DNA of 64,000 nucleotides from the NCBI GenBank assembly GCA_019218365.1, contig JAHUUJ010000001.1, positions 124,001 through 188,000 of the forward strand. Reading direction: 5' to 3'. Origin of the DNA: Actinomycetaceae bacterium TAE3-ERU4. GTDB taxonomy: Bacteria > Actinomycetota > Actinomycetes > Actinomycetales > Actinomycetaceae. The position numbers and the translations under genes are program-made. Position 1 is the first letter of the stretch, and each line of letters opens with the position of its first letter. The notes beneath the pieces were generated by a model that saw nothing but the letters and a program-made list of their open reading frames with translations, searched no databases and was not told where the DNA came from. Of this stretch, positions 17,223 through 25,277 are shown in pieces.

Positions 17223-17624
17223 CTAGTGCGCCGGGGGAAGCATTCCCCGAATCACATTCAAACGGGCAACCTGACCCGCTCGACTTTCATAAACCTGACC
17301 GGTGGTATCAACAGTAAATACACGATGAGCTGAGCGTGCTCTTTCCGCTTGAGCTTCAGCTACCTGACGCAACATCTGTTGCGCTCGCTCTAACTGTTCC
17401 TCAAGCTCCAAGATACGCCTAATACCCGCTAGGTTTATTCCCTCCTCCTGGCTTAACTGCTGCACTCGCCGCAAAGTACGCACATCACGAGGCGTATAGC
17501 GACGTCCTCGCCCCGAAGTGCGTTTTGGACTGACCAACCCCAAACGGTCGTACTGACGCAAAGTTTGCGGATGCATTCCCGCCAACTGTGCCGCCACAGA
17601 AATCACATAGAGCACTTCTTCCAT
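17223..17624 (-). CDS. hspR: Heat-shock repressor HspR (MerR family)
   Basis: A 133-residue MerR-type DNA-binding protein that represses the dnaK and clpB loci through HAIR elements. The N-terminal winged helix motif SVAAQLAGMHPQTLRQYDRLGLVSPKR is at residues 9-36, followed by a linker GRGRRYTPRDV and a coiled-coil helix (QLSQEEGINLAGIRRILELEEQLERAQ). It is the last gene of the dnaK-grpE-dnaJ-hspR operon, 79 bases after dnaJ, and in actinobacteria DnaK acts as its co-repressor, giving feedback control. The ATG follows AAGGAGG. The C-terminal 35 residues form a short extension with no recognised domain. Confidence 0.95.
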   Translation of the reverse strand: MEEVLYVISVAAQLAGMHPQTLRQYDRLGLVSPKRTSGRGRRYTPRDVRTLRRVQQLSQEEGINLAGIRRILELEEQLERAQQMLRQVAEAQAERARSAHRVFTVDTTGQVYESRAGQVARLNVIRGMLPPAH

Positions 17625-17703
17625 GCTCTACCTCCTTCGGTCAATCATTTTACGAACCCACTAAGGGAAATTGTGCCACTGGAAACCAGCGGTAAAAAAA
17701 AAT

Positions 17704-18726
17704 CTAGGAAGCTGCCTCTTGTAATAAATCAGCACGCGGATCAAAATCTGCGAACGCTTCTCCCAAAGCGCTCAAAGCACTTTTTTGAGCTTCAGTGAGC
17801 TCCTCTGGCATAGCAACTTCAAGCTGCACAAACAAGTCTCCCTGTTTGCCCTTCACAGATAACCCACGGCCACGAATACGCAAGCGCTTACCAGGCTCGC
17901 TTCCCGCCGGGACCTTAACGGTCAAAGACCCACCCTCAAGCAAAGGAACCTTTACCGACGCACCTAGCGCCAGCTCGTCTAAGCGAACCGGAACACGAAC
18001 CAAAACATCCTTTCCTTCCAAAGAGAAAACCGGATGCTTAGCAATCTTGACTTCAACAATCAAGTCACCGGGCTTACCGCCGTTGATGCCGGGCTTGCCC
18101 TTTCCACGTAAACGTATTTTTTGTCCATCGCCAACTCCGGCCGGAATCTTGACCGTGTGGGATTTACCAGCGGCACTAATCCGCACGGTATCTCCGCTCA
18201 CCGCCTGACGTAAACTTAAATTAGCAGTTCCACGCAAGTTCGCACCGTTTACAGGCTCAGCTGCCGGCTGGAATCCACCAAAGCCACCTCGACCGCGAGA
18301 AGCGCCCCCAAAGGCATCGGCAAATCCACCGAAAATCTGCTCAAATCCGCCCGCGCCCGCGCCGCCGGAATTTCCGAAACGAACGCGAGAGCTTCCGTGA
18401 CTGGCGCCCTGCCCACCGAAAGCTGTCCTTAACAGTTCTTCGAAGCCGACGCCCGCGCCCGCCGATCCCGAACCAAAACCCGCCGCCTGAGGCCCAAGCC
18501 GTCGAATAGTATCGTAATTCTTCCGCTCTTTTGGGTCAGAAAGCACCGCATAGGCTTCACCGACCCTCTTAAAAGTTTCCTCAGCCTTTGCATCTCCTGG
18601 GTTCTTATCCGGATGATACTTACGGGCCAGCTTACGATACGCCTTTTTAATTTCCGCCTGATCAGCGTCTTCGGATACTCCCAAAATCTTGTAATAATCT
18701 TTGTTTAAGTATTCTTCAGGACTCAT
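17704..18726 (-). CDS. dnaJ: DnaJ-family co-chaperone (no zinc-finger domain)
   Basis: A 340-residue J-domain protein that stimulates DnaK. The J domain fills residues 8-75 with the HPD motif at KYHPDKN. A glycine/phenylalanine-rich region follows (about 90-155, [31 protein letters not shown]). The two C-terminal substrate-binding barrels (from [16 protein letters not shown]) run on without a cysteine-rich insert: there are no CxxCxGxG repeats. That makes it a class B type (CbpA/DnaJ2-like) protein serving as the DnaJ of the dnaK operon. The ATG follows AAAGGAGG. A class A DnaJ may be encoded elsewhere, as in mycobacteria and streptomycetes. Confidence 0.94.
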   Translation of the reverse strand: MSPEEYLNKDYYKILGVSEDADQAEIKKAYRKLARKYHPDKNPGDAKAEETFKRVGEAYAVLSDPKERKNYDTIRRLGPQAAGFGSGSAGAGVGFEELLRTAFGGQGASHGSSRVRFGNSGGAGAGGFEQIFGGFADAFGGASRGRGGFGGFQPAAEPVNGANLRGTANLSLRQAVSGDTVRISAAGKSHTVKIPAGVGDGQKIRLRGKGKPGINGGKPGDLIVEVKIAKHPVFSLEGKDVLVRVPVRLDELALGASVKVPLLEGGSLTVKVPAGSEPGKRLRIRGRGLSVKGKQGDLFVQLEVAMPEELTEAQKSALSALGEAFADFDPRADLLQEAAS

Positions 18727-18766
18727 CTAAACTGCCCCTCCTTTCAAAAATATTTTTCACACTCAG

Positions 18767-19372
18767 CTACGCTGGGTTGTGGACAATCACGCGTGCCGGT
18801 CGCAAAACCCGATCACCCATACGGTAACCGGGCTGAAGCACCTGCCCCACTACCGCTTCTTCCAGGCCTTCTTTATCCTCCGCCATCAAAGCTTCATGAA
18901 CCTGCGGGTCAAACACTTCTCCGACCGCACCATAACTAACAAATTCAGCTTGCGTACCGAGAGTTTCTTCCAGCTTTTTAACAATCGAGGCAAATGGCCC
19001 CTCTAACTCACCGTGTTGACGAGCAGCATAAATATCATCAAAAACTGGTGCGAGAGCCGCTAGCACTTCTGCTTTACCAGCCTGACGATATCCGGGAATA
19101 TCAGCCTTAGAGCGACGCACATAGCCAGAATATTCCTGAGAAACGTTATAGGTTTCGGCCTTGGCTCGCGCCAACTGGTCTTCCAACTCAGCTACTTTTT
19201 GCTGCACTAATTCAAGTTCACTAACCGGCTCTTCTTGCGCCTCTGACTCACTCGATTCCGCGACTGTTGACGCATCCGAAGATTCTTCCGTTTCTAAAGC
19301 GCTTTCCTCAGTTGCCAGAAATTCCTCCACCTGAGCCGCGATTTCCTCACCATTTACTTCGTTTTCACTCAT
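18767..19372 (-). CDS. grpE: Nucleotide exchange factor GrpE
   Basis: A 201-residue dimeric cofactor that exchanges ADP from DnaK. An acidic and low-complexity N-terminal half (residues 1-55, rich in Glu and Ser) precedes a long coiled coil (LELVQQKVAELEDQLARAKAETYNVSQEYSGYVRRSKADIPGYRQAG) and the beta domain ending in QVLQPGYRMGDRVLRPARVIVHNPA, the conserved GrpE signature. The ATG follows AGGAGG. It sits 40 bases before dnaJ and 93 bases after dnaK. The long acidic N-tail is variable in this family. Confidence 0.96.
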   Translation of the reverse strand: MSENEVNGEEIAAQVEEFLATEESALETEESSDASTVAESSESEAQEEPVSELELVQQKVAELEDQLARAKAETYNVSQEYSGYVRRSKADIPGYRQAGKAEVLAALAPVFDDIYAARQHGELEGPFASIVKKLEETLGTQAEFVSYGAVGEVFDPQVHEALMAEDKEGLEEAVVGQVLQPGYRMGDRVLRPARVIVHNPA

Positions 19373-19402
19373 TTTTCTTCCTCCTAAATCCCCTCTAGCA
19401 AG

Positions 19403-19441
19403 GCGGGGTCGAGGGCGGAAAGACTCCGTCCTCGACCCCGC
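19403..19441 (-). terminator. Intercistronic hairpin between dnaK and grpE
   Basis: A 17-bp stem with one mismatch or wobble (19403-19419 with 19425-19441) and a 5-base loop lies in the 93-base dnaK-grpE gap. No uridine run follows on the minus strand, so it is more likely an mRNA stabiliser or partial terminator that raises DnaK over its cofactors. Confidence 0.6.
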
Positions 19442-19465
19442 TTTTACTCACTTACAGCGAGCGAA

Positions 19466-21319
19466 TCAGTTTTCTTCATCCTCAACGATTTCCGCGTCAA
19501 CGACATCTTCTTCGTCCTTGGATTCAGGGGCAGAATCAGACTGTGCAGCCTGTTCTTCCTGGGAGGCACGGTAGATAGCTTCACCAATCTTCTGTGCCTT
19601 TTCGTCAAGCTCGGCCAAAGCAGTCTTCAGCGGCTCAATGTCATCGGTGTTCTTCAGTGCTTCCTTGACCTTTTCGCAGGCTTCGGTCACTTCGGAGCTA
19701 ACCTCTTCCGGTAGCTTTTCAGCATTTTCCTTGAGGAGCTTTTCGATGCTGTAGACCTGGTGTTCAGCCAAGTTACGAGTCTCGGCTTCTTCACGGCGCT
19801 TCTTGTCTTCTTCCGCGTGGGTCTTAGCTTCCTGAACCATGCGCTCAATTTCGTCCTCGGGTAGCTTAGAACCACCGGTGATGGTCATCGACTGTTCTTT
19901 ACCGGTTCCCTTGTCCTTAGCGGAAACGTGGACGATACCGTTAGCGTCAATATCGAAAGTAACCTCAATCTGCGGGATTCCACGCGGAGCGGGAGCGATA
20001 CCGTTCAACTCGAAGTTACCCAGTCCCTTGTTGTCGCGGGCAAATTCGCGCTCACCCTGGTAAATCTGAATGAGTACAGAATCCTGGTTATCACGAGCGG
20101 TGGAGAACAGTTCGGACTTCTTGGTTGGAATTGCGGTGTTACGCTCGATGAGCTTACGCATGATTCCACCTTCGGTCTCAATACCCAAAGAAAGCGGAGT
20201 GACGTCAATTAGGAGGACGTCGTTACGGTCACCCTGGATAACGCCGGCCTGCAACGCGGCACCTACGGCCACAACCTCGTCGGGGTTAACACCCTTGTTA
20301 GGCTCCTTGCCGCCGGTCAGCTGCTTAACAACTTCGGTTACTGCGGGCATACGGGTAGATCCACCAACCAAAACTACGTGGTCAATGTCGGAAACCTTAA
20401 TTCCAGCGTCGGCAATTACCGCATGGAACGGCTTCTTAGTGCGCTCAATAAGGTCGGAGGTCATCTCTTCGAACTTAGCGCGAGAAAGCGAAGTTTCCAG
20501 GTTTACCGGACCTTCTGCGGTGGCCGCAATGAACTGTAGCGAGATGTTGGTGCTAGTAGCGGAAGAAAGCTCCTTCTTAGCCTGTTCAGCAGCTTCACGT
20601 AGACGCTGCATCGAGGTCTTGTTTCCGGTTACGTCAACACCAGACTCGTCCTTAATCTGCTGAACTAGCCATTCAACAATACGGTTGTCCCAGTCATCTC
20701 CACCAAGGCGGTTATCACCGTTAGTGGCGCGCACCTGAATGGTTGAGAATCCATCTTCAGGGTCTTTTCCAACTTCCAGCAAGGAAACGTCGAAAGTACC
20801 ACCACCGAGGTCAAAGACCAAGATAAGTTCGTCTTCCTTACCCTTTTCGAGACCGTAAGCCAAAGCCGCAGCAGTTGGTTCGTTAACAATACGCAAAACG
20901 TTCAAGCCAGCAATCTGACCGGCATCCTTGGTTGCCTGACGCTCCGCGTCATTGAAGTAAGCCGGTACGGTAATTACCGCATCGGTAACAGGTTCACCTA
21001 GGTAAGCTTCGGCGTCTCGCTTGAGCTTGCTAAGAATACGAGCCGAGATTTCCTGAGCGGTGTATTTCTTGTCGTCAACACTGAAAGTCCAATCGGTTCC
21101 CATGTGACGCTTTACAGAACTAATGGTGCGGTCAACATTCGAGACGGCCTGGTTCTTGGCAACACTTCCTACAAGCACATCGCCAGTCTTCGAGAATGCG
21201 ACTACCGAGGGGGTGGTACGCATACCTTCAGCGTTAGCGATGATAGTGGGTTCCCCACCTTCCAAAACTGCCAGAGCTGAGTTAGTTGTACCGAGGTCAA
21301 TACCTACTGCACGTGCCAT
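19466..21319 (-). CDS. dnaK: Molecular chaperone DnaK (Hsp70)
   Basis: A 617-residue cytosolic Hsp70. The ATPase domain starts [17 protein letters not shown] and contains [17 protein letters not shown] and [18 protein letters not shown], and the phosphate motif [13 protein letters not shown]. The substrate-binding domain with [21 protein letters not shown] and a C-terminal helical lid ending in an acidic [15 protein letters not shown] tail follow. The length is typical for actinobacteria. The ATG follows AAAAGGAG. It is the first gene of the operon and has three HAIR-type operators upstream. As co-repressor of HspR it likely senses free chaperone. Confidence 0.98.
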   Translation of the reverse strand: MARAVGIDLGTTNSALAVLEGGEPTIIANAEGMRTTPSVVAFSKTGDVLVGSVAKNQAVSNVDRTISSVKRHMGTDWTFSVDDKKYTAQEISARILSKLKRDAEAYLGEPVTDAVITVPAYFNDAERQATKDAGQIAGLNVLRIVNEPTAAALAYGLEKGKEDELILVFDLGGGTFDVSLLEVGKDPEDGFSTIQVRATNGDNRLGGDDWDNRIVEWLVQQIKDESGVDVTGNKTSMQRLREAAEQAKKELSSATSTNISLQFIAATAEGPVNLETSLSRAKFEEMTSDLIERTKKPFHAVIADAGIKVSDIDHVVLVGGSTRMPAVTEVVKQLTGGKEPNKGVNPDEVVAVGAALQAGVIQGDRNDVLLIDVTPLSLGIETEGGIMRKLIERNTAIPTKKSELFSTARDNQDSVLIQIYQGEREFARDNKGLGNFELNGIAPAPRGIPQIEVTFDIDANGIVHVSAKDKGTGKEQSMTITGGSKLPEDEIERMVQEAKTHAEEDKKRREEAETRNLAEHQVYSIEKLLKENAEKLPEEVSSEVTEACEKVKEALKNTDDIEPLKTALAELDEKAQKIGEAIYRASQEEQAAQSDSAPESKDEEDVVDAEIVEDEEN

Positions 21320-21396
21320 TATGTTTTCTCCTTTTATATATCTATGAAGTACCTAAGGGCTTGAGGTGCGTTTTAACCTTCCGGTTAGTCGCGACA

Positions 21397-21417
21397 CTTG
21401 AGCCGAACACACTCAAT
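21397..21417 (-). promoter_or_regulatory. HAIR operator (second) upstream of dnaK
   Basis: CTTGAGC-N7-ACTCAAT, matching the HAIR consensus CTTGAGT-N7-ACTCAAG at 12 of 14 positions. It lies nearest to dnaK. Confidence 0.85.
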
Positions 21418-21444
21418 CTTCCAACCTGAGCGAGGTCGTGTCAA
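21415..21444 (-). promoter_or_regulatory. dnaK promoter embedded in HAIR elements
   Basis: On the minus strand TTGACA (21439-21444) is a perfect -35 hexamer and lies within a HAIR-like half-site. A modest -10 candidate AAGATT (21415-21420) is 18 bases further on. The rest of the 316-base gap 21320-21635 contains no gene; the antiporter promoter on the plus strand must lie in 21485-21630, but I see no convincing pair of boxes. Confidence 0.65.
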
Positions 21445-21445
21445 G
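21425..21445 (-). promoter_or_regulatory. Degenerate HAIR-like repeat upstream of dnaK
   Basis: CCTGAGC-N7-TGTCAAG, 10 of 14 matches to the HAIR consensus. Its right half includes the -35 hexamer of the promoter, so binding would directly exclude polymerase. Confidence 0.6.
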
Positions 21446-21460
21446 TTCACAAACCCTAAA

Positions 21461-21481
21461 CTTGCGTCTACTAGACTCAAC
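21461..21481 (-). promoter_or_regulatory. HAIR operator (first) upstream of dnaK
   Basis: CTTGCGT-N7-ACTCAAC, matching HAIR at 12 of 14 positions. It is the outermost of three repeats placed about 28 and 36 bases apart. Confidence 0.82.
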
Positions 21482-21635
21482 TTTATTTGCAGACCATTTA
21501 TTCCCAACACTTTCCAAACATAGCTATGAAACAAATCACAACATTTCCTAAGCTCTGAGCCAATAACTTAGCGAGAAAGACGGCAATTCCCTCTACAAAC
21601 AACCCACCGAGAAAAAACCTGCAAAAATTACACCT

Positions 21636-23201
21636 ATGAGTCCAGCACTATTTCTCTCACTTCTAGCAATAACCGCAATCGCAACCATTGCTCCAATAGT
21701 CTCTTACCTAGTTCCCAAAAACTTTCTCCCCGAATCAGTCCTTCTGGTCGCAGGAGGAGTACTAATTGGTCCCGCTTTCTTGGATTTAGTACACATGGGA
21801 CACGAAATAGAACTACTGAGAGAACTCGGCCTAGGGTTTCTCTTCCTCCTCGCCGGATATGAAGTAGACATTCAATCCCTACGCGGAAAATCTGGCCGCC
21901 TAGCCTCTGCCGCTTGGCTCACCTCAGCAATCACCGCCCTTGCTGTAATCACAATCTTTCCTGGCCTAAACCCATTTTCCGGACAGGGAATAGCCTTCGC
22001 CCTAGCCATGACCGCCACCGCTCTCGGAGCACTGATTCCTATCTTGCGAGACCGCAACATGCTGGAAACTAAAGTTGGGAAATCAATCATCACCCACGGT
22101 GCAATCGGTGAGCTTTACCCAATTTTGGCGATGGCAATCCTCTTGGGGGTACGTGGGACAGCAACAAACTTCATTATTGTTGTCATCTTCCTAATCCTCG
22201 CCACAACAATCGGACTAATCCCCAACCATGTACAAAACGCCGGGAAAAAATTAGCCAACATAATTCATTTTGGCTCTGAATCAACCGCCCAAACCACCGT
22301 TCGAGTAACAATCCTCTTACTAGTTGGACTAATCACCATTGCTACCGTCTTCAAGCTAGACATTGTCCTCGGCGCCTTCGCCGCCGGATTTATTGTCCGC
22401 CAAGCCACCCCACTGGGAAGACGCGAGCTAGAAGCCAAACTAGACGGAATTGGATACGGATTCTTCATCCCCATATTCTTCATCACCACCGGGGCAAAAC
22501 TAGACCTTAAAGGGATTACCGAAAACCCCAAAATGGCAATTATTTTCGTGGGACTTTTGATGATTGTGCGCGGACTACCCGTATTTATCACCACTTTCTT
22601 CGAACTCGACAGCAAACCTTTCACCCGCATTCGACAGGCAATCCGAATAGCTATTTACTCATCCACTTCACTACCCATGATTGTCGCGGTCACGCAGGTG
22701 GCAGTTGACTCCAAACTAATGGAACCCGAAATCGCCTCCACCCTAGTAATCGGCGGCGCTGCCTCCGTACTAATAATGCCCCTCCTTGGAGCTCTCCTAG
22801 ACGGCAAAAAAGACCGCGAAAAAGACGACAACACCAAGATTCGCTCCGCCCAGCAAAAAACCCACGAAGCTCGCGAAGCAGTTCAGTCCACACGCAAACT
22901 CATCAAAGAAGCAGCCATCGCCCAGATGGAAGCATCCAAGGTAAACCCCGATTCACTAGACGAAACAACTCGCGAAACCGCCCTATCCCAACGCCACCAA
23001 TTAGCCAAAGCGATGGAACAAGCCCAAAAAGCCACCGAAAATCTCGCCGATCGCGCCCACGAAATGTTCCCCGACTCCAACTGGGACGAACTCGCCCAAC
23101 GAGTACACGCCGACCGTGCCGCAATCGTTAAACAAATAGAACTACACCTTCACCAGATAGACGAGGAAAACGAAGAGACAACTTCCAACCCGCACACCTA
23201 A
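21636..23201 (+). CDS. CPA2-family cation:proton antiporter
   Basis: A 521-residue membrane protein of the monovalent cation:proton antiporter-2 (Kef/NhaP-like) family. About 12 hydrophobic segments fill residues 1-395, including RELGLGFLFLLAGYEVDIQSLRG and the substrate-pathway stretch AAGFIVRQATP and FFIPIFFITTGAKLDL, which match the family core. After residue 396 comes a cytoplasmic tail of about 120 residues rich in Glu, Lys and Ala, likely a coiled coil, with no RCK/TrkA domain. No strong ribosome site precedes the ATG; the upstream CACCT is on the wrong strand, so the start is a best guess. It faces away from dnaK. Its ion and regulator are unknown. Confidence 0.85.
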   Translation: MSPALFLSLLAITAIATIAPIVSYLVPKNFLPESVLLVAGGVLIGPAFLDLVHMGHEIELLRELGLGFLFLLAGYEVDIQSLRGKSGRLASAAWLTSAITALAVITIFPGLNPFSGQGIAFALAMTATALGALIPILRDRNMLETKVGKSIITHGAIGELYPILAMAILLGVRGTATNFIIVVIFLILATTIGLIPNHVQNAGKKLANIIHFGSESTAQTTVRVTILLLVGLITIATVFKLDIVLGAFAAGFIVRQATPLGRRELEAKLDGIGYGFFIPIFFITTGAKLDLKGITENPKMAIIFVGLLMIVRGLPVFITTFFELDSKPFTRIRQAIRIAIYSSTSLPMIVAVTQVAVDSKLMEPEIASTLVIGGAASVLIMPLLGALLDGKKDREKDDNTKIRSAQQKTHEAREAVQSTRKLIKEAAIAQMEASKVNPDSLDETTRETALSQRHQLAKAMEQAQKATENLADRAHEMFPDSNWDELAQRVHADRAAIVKQIELHLHQIDEENEETTSNPHT

Positions 23202-23246
23202 AGGCTACAATCAAGAAAACCACCGGCATCCGAACAAAGGAAAAAC

Positions 23247-23714
23247 ATGAGCATTGAACTAGTTGACCAAGTAACAGACGAAATTGTCGAAGCAGTAAAC
23301 TACCTCATCCCACAGCTCTCATCCTCCGCCGGATCACTCAGCTACGAAGAGGTAGAACAGCTAATCGACCAGCCCGACGTCTACCTTTTCATCTACCGCC
23401 AAGACCCTGAAATCACCAATTCCCCAGAGGCCGACCCCACAGCTCTCGGCCCAATTAAGGGAATGCTCAGTCTGGCTACCTTCATTATTCCCACCGGTAC
23501 TCGCGCCTGGATAGAAGACGTCGTAGTAGACGAGGCTACACGAGGAAGTGGAGCGGGACAAAAACTCGTAGAAGCAGCCTGCGAATACGCCAAACACCTG
23601 GGCGCCAAAACAGTAGACCTAACCTCGCGTCCCACCCGAGAAGCCGCAAACCGTCTTTACCGACGTTGCGGATTTGAAGCTCGCGAAACAAATGTTTACC
23701 GTTACGCCAACTAA
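23247..23714 (+). CDS. GNAT-family N-acetyltransferase
   Basis: A 155-residue acetyltransferase of the GCN5-related fold. The acetyl-CoA motif A reads WIEDVVVDEATRGSGAGQKLVEAACEYAKHLGAK, with the RGxGxG-like pyrophosphate loop at about residues 98-103. The C-terminal segment LTSRPTREAANRLYRRCGFEARETNVYRY is the usual motif B with an RRCGFE turn. The ATG follows AAGGAAA. It begins 45 bases after the antiporter gene and may be co-transcribed with it. Its substrate cannot be read from sequence. Confidence 0.88.
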   Translation: MSIELVDQVTDEIVEAVNYLIPQLSSSAGSLSYEEVEQLIDQPDVYLFIYRQDPEITNSPEADPTALGPIKGMLSLATFIIPTGTRAWIEDVVVDEATRGSGAGQKLVEAACEYAKHLGAKTVDLTSRPTREAANRLYRRCGFEARETNVYRYAN

Positions 23715-23740
23715 ACACAAAGTTAGCCCACTCACATTTA

Positions 23741-23757
23741 CCTGTTACAGTAACAGG
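23741..23757 (+). promoter_or_regulatory. Perfect 17-bp palindrome before the SAM-hydrolase/ECF operon
   Basis: CCTGTTAC-A-GTAACAGG is an 8-bp inverted repeat around a single base. With a one-base centre it cannot form a stable hairpin, so a protein operator is more likely than a terminator. It stands 84 bases before the operon's first start codon. I see no SAM or TPP riboswitch pattern in the leader. A second imperfect repeat (TTAGG-N8-CCTAA, 23761-23778) follows. Confidence 0.65.
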
Positions 23758-23840
23758 CAATTAGGTTGTTAGTCCTAAACTTACTTTGGATTCATTCCCT
23801 CCACATATTTCCAATAAGTAAGCTAGCTCTAGGAGCCAAT

Positions 23841-24677
23841 ATGAAACCTCTGGTCCTGCAATCCGATTTTGGAATTTCAGACGGCGCGGTTTCCGCCATG
23901 TACGGGGTAGCACTCGGAGTAAACAACAACCTTGGAGTTTACGACCTCACACATGACATTCCCCCATACAACATCTGGGATGCCAGCTACCGACTCACCC
24001 AAACCATCAGGTATTGGCCCGAAGGTAGCGTTTTTGTTTCAGTAGTAGACCCCGGAGTCGGAACCGACCGTCTCTCAGTAGTTTGCGAAACAGAATCCGG
24101 ACACTACATAGTCACCCCAGATAACGGCACTCTCACCCACGTAGATCATTTTGTTGGCATCAAGCAAGCCCGCATCATCGACGAAGAAGTGAACCGACTG
24201 CCCTTTTCCGGCGAGTCCTACACCTTCCATGGGCGCGATGTTTACGCATACACAGGCGCCCGCCTTGCCGCAGGAATCATCGACTTCTCAGGGGTTGGCC
24301 CCACCACCTCGGTAGAGAATCTAGTCCGCCTACCAATGGAACCAGCTACGAAAGACGGCAACCGTCTAAGCGGAATCATTGACGCTCACGATGTACGCTA
24401 TGGGTCCCTATGGACAAACATCACCCTGGAACAATTCCGCGAACTGGGAATCCCCAATGGATCTAGGGTCAAGGTATCCATCTCACACCAAGACCGCCTA
24501 ATTTACTCTAACCTCGTCACCACCGCTCACTCCTTTGCGGAAGTCGGCATTGGTGAACCGTTAGTTTACGCAAACTCGCTCTCCAATATGGCTTTAGCAA
24601 TCAACCGCGGTTCATTTGCCCAGGCCTACAACATTTCTTCTGGACAATCCTGGAAAATCTCCCTCGAAGCCATCTAA
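23841..24677 (+). CDS. SAM hydroxide adenosyltransferase family protein (DUF62)
   Basis: A 278-residue protein of the SAM hydroxide adenosyltransferase family (formerly DUF62, related to fluorinase and chlorinase), which hydrolyses S-adenosylmethionine to adenosine and methionine. The start at the ATG of KPLVLQSDFG gives the expected N-terminus with the conserved LQSDFGxxDGAVSAM segment, and AGGAG precedes it; an earlier in-frame ATG at 23766 lacks one. VSVVDPGVGTDR and PDNGTLTHV, typical adenosine-binding segments, and SYTFHGRDVYA with conserved residues follow. It precedes an ECF importer by 16 bases, so it is probably co-transcribed. The chemistry is a family inference; a link to the transported cargo is likely but untested. 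Confidence 0.88.
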   Translation: MKPLVLQSDFGISDGAVSAMYGVALGVNNNLGVYDLTHDIPPYNIWDASYRLTQTIRYWPEGSVFVSVVDPGVGTDRLSVVCETESGHYIVTPDNGTLTHVDHFVGIKQARIIDEEVNRLPFSGESYTFHGRDVYAYTGARLAAGIIDFSGVGPTTSVENLVRLPMEPATKDGNRLSGIIDAHDVRYGSLWTNITLEQFRELGIPNGSRVKVSISHQDRLIYSNLVTTAHSFAEVGIGEPLVYANSLSNMALAINRGSFAQAYNISSGQSWKISLEAI

Positions 24678-24693
24678 TTGAAAGGCATTCCCA

Positions 24694-25257
24694 ATGACCA
24701 ATCTATTCACCAAGCAGTCCTCTACCGTAACGGTAGTCGCCACCGGTATCGGCGCGGCTCTATTCTTCGTCCTCGGACGTTTCGTGGCAATTCCTTCCCC
24801 CGTCCCAAACACCAGCATTAGCCTGCAGTACGCAATCTTGGCTGTGTTCGCGCTACTTTACGGACCTGTCTCCGGTTTCCTTATTGGATTCATCGGACAC
24901 CTTTTGATTGACGCCACCTCCTACGGGCCCTGGTATTCCTGGGAAATCACCTCCGCAGTAGTTGGACTAATTATCGGAATTGCTCTAATTCACGTCAGCA
25001 TTGATCGAACTGGTTTTGGGCGCAAGCAGATTCTCCTCTTCAATGGAGCAATTGTTCTCGCTAACGCGGTAGGTTGGTTCCTTGTCGCCCCTATTTTGGA
25101 CATCGTTCTTTACGCCGAGCCCGCCAATAAGGTATTTACCCAGGGACTGTTTGCCGGTGTCTCCAACATCATCACTAGCTGCGTCCTGGGTACTCTATTA
25201 GTCGTTGTCTACGCACAGACTCGCACCAAGAGCAACTCCCTCAAGGTAGAGTCCTAA
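24694..25257 (+). CDS. ECF transporter S component (UPF0397 family)
   Basis: A 187-residue integral membrane substrate-binding subunit of a group I energy-coupling factor importer. It has about six hydrophobic segments and matches the UPF0397 family, with GTALFFVLGRFVAIPSPVPNTSISLQYAILAVFALLYGP near residues 19-60. The family has been labelled riboflavin-type in databases, but the true cargo is uncertain. The ATG follows AAAGG. It sits between the DUF62 gene and the ATPase gene, a set of neighbours that defines the module. A nucleoside, methionine precursor or SAM-derived compound is a reasonable candidate because of the DUF62 partner; this is inference. Confidence 0.87.
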   Translation: MTNLFTKQSSTVTVVATGIGAALFFVLGRFVAIPSPVPNTSISLQYAILAVFALLYGPVSGFLIGFIGHLLIDATSYGPWYSWEITSAVVGLIIGIALIHVSIDRTGFGRKQILLFNGAIVLANAVGWFLVAPILDIVLYAEPANKVFTQGLFAGVSNIITSCVLGTLLVVVYAQTRTKSNSLKVES

Positions 25258-25277
25258 AACTAGGTAAACCTAAATCT

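Noticed and set aside
21320-21635. CIRCE element (HrcA site) before dnaK
   Set aside because: No TTAGCACTC-N9-GAGTGCTAA pattern; the repeats are HAIR.
23715-23840. SAM or TPP riboswitch before the DUF62/ECF operon
   Set aside because: The 126-base leader has no recognisable riboswitch core and only two short palindromes; too short and unstructured.
23766-23840. N-terminal extension of the DUF62 protein
   Set aside because: The family begins at the downstream ATG (23841), which has AGGAG; the extension lacks a site and contains the leader.
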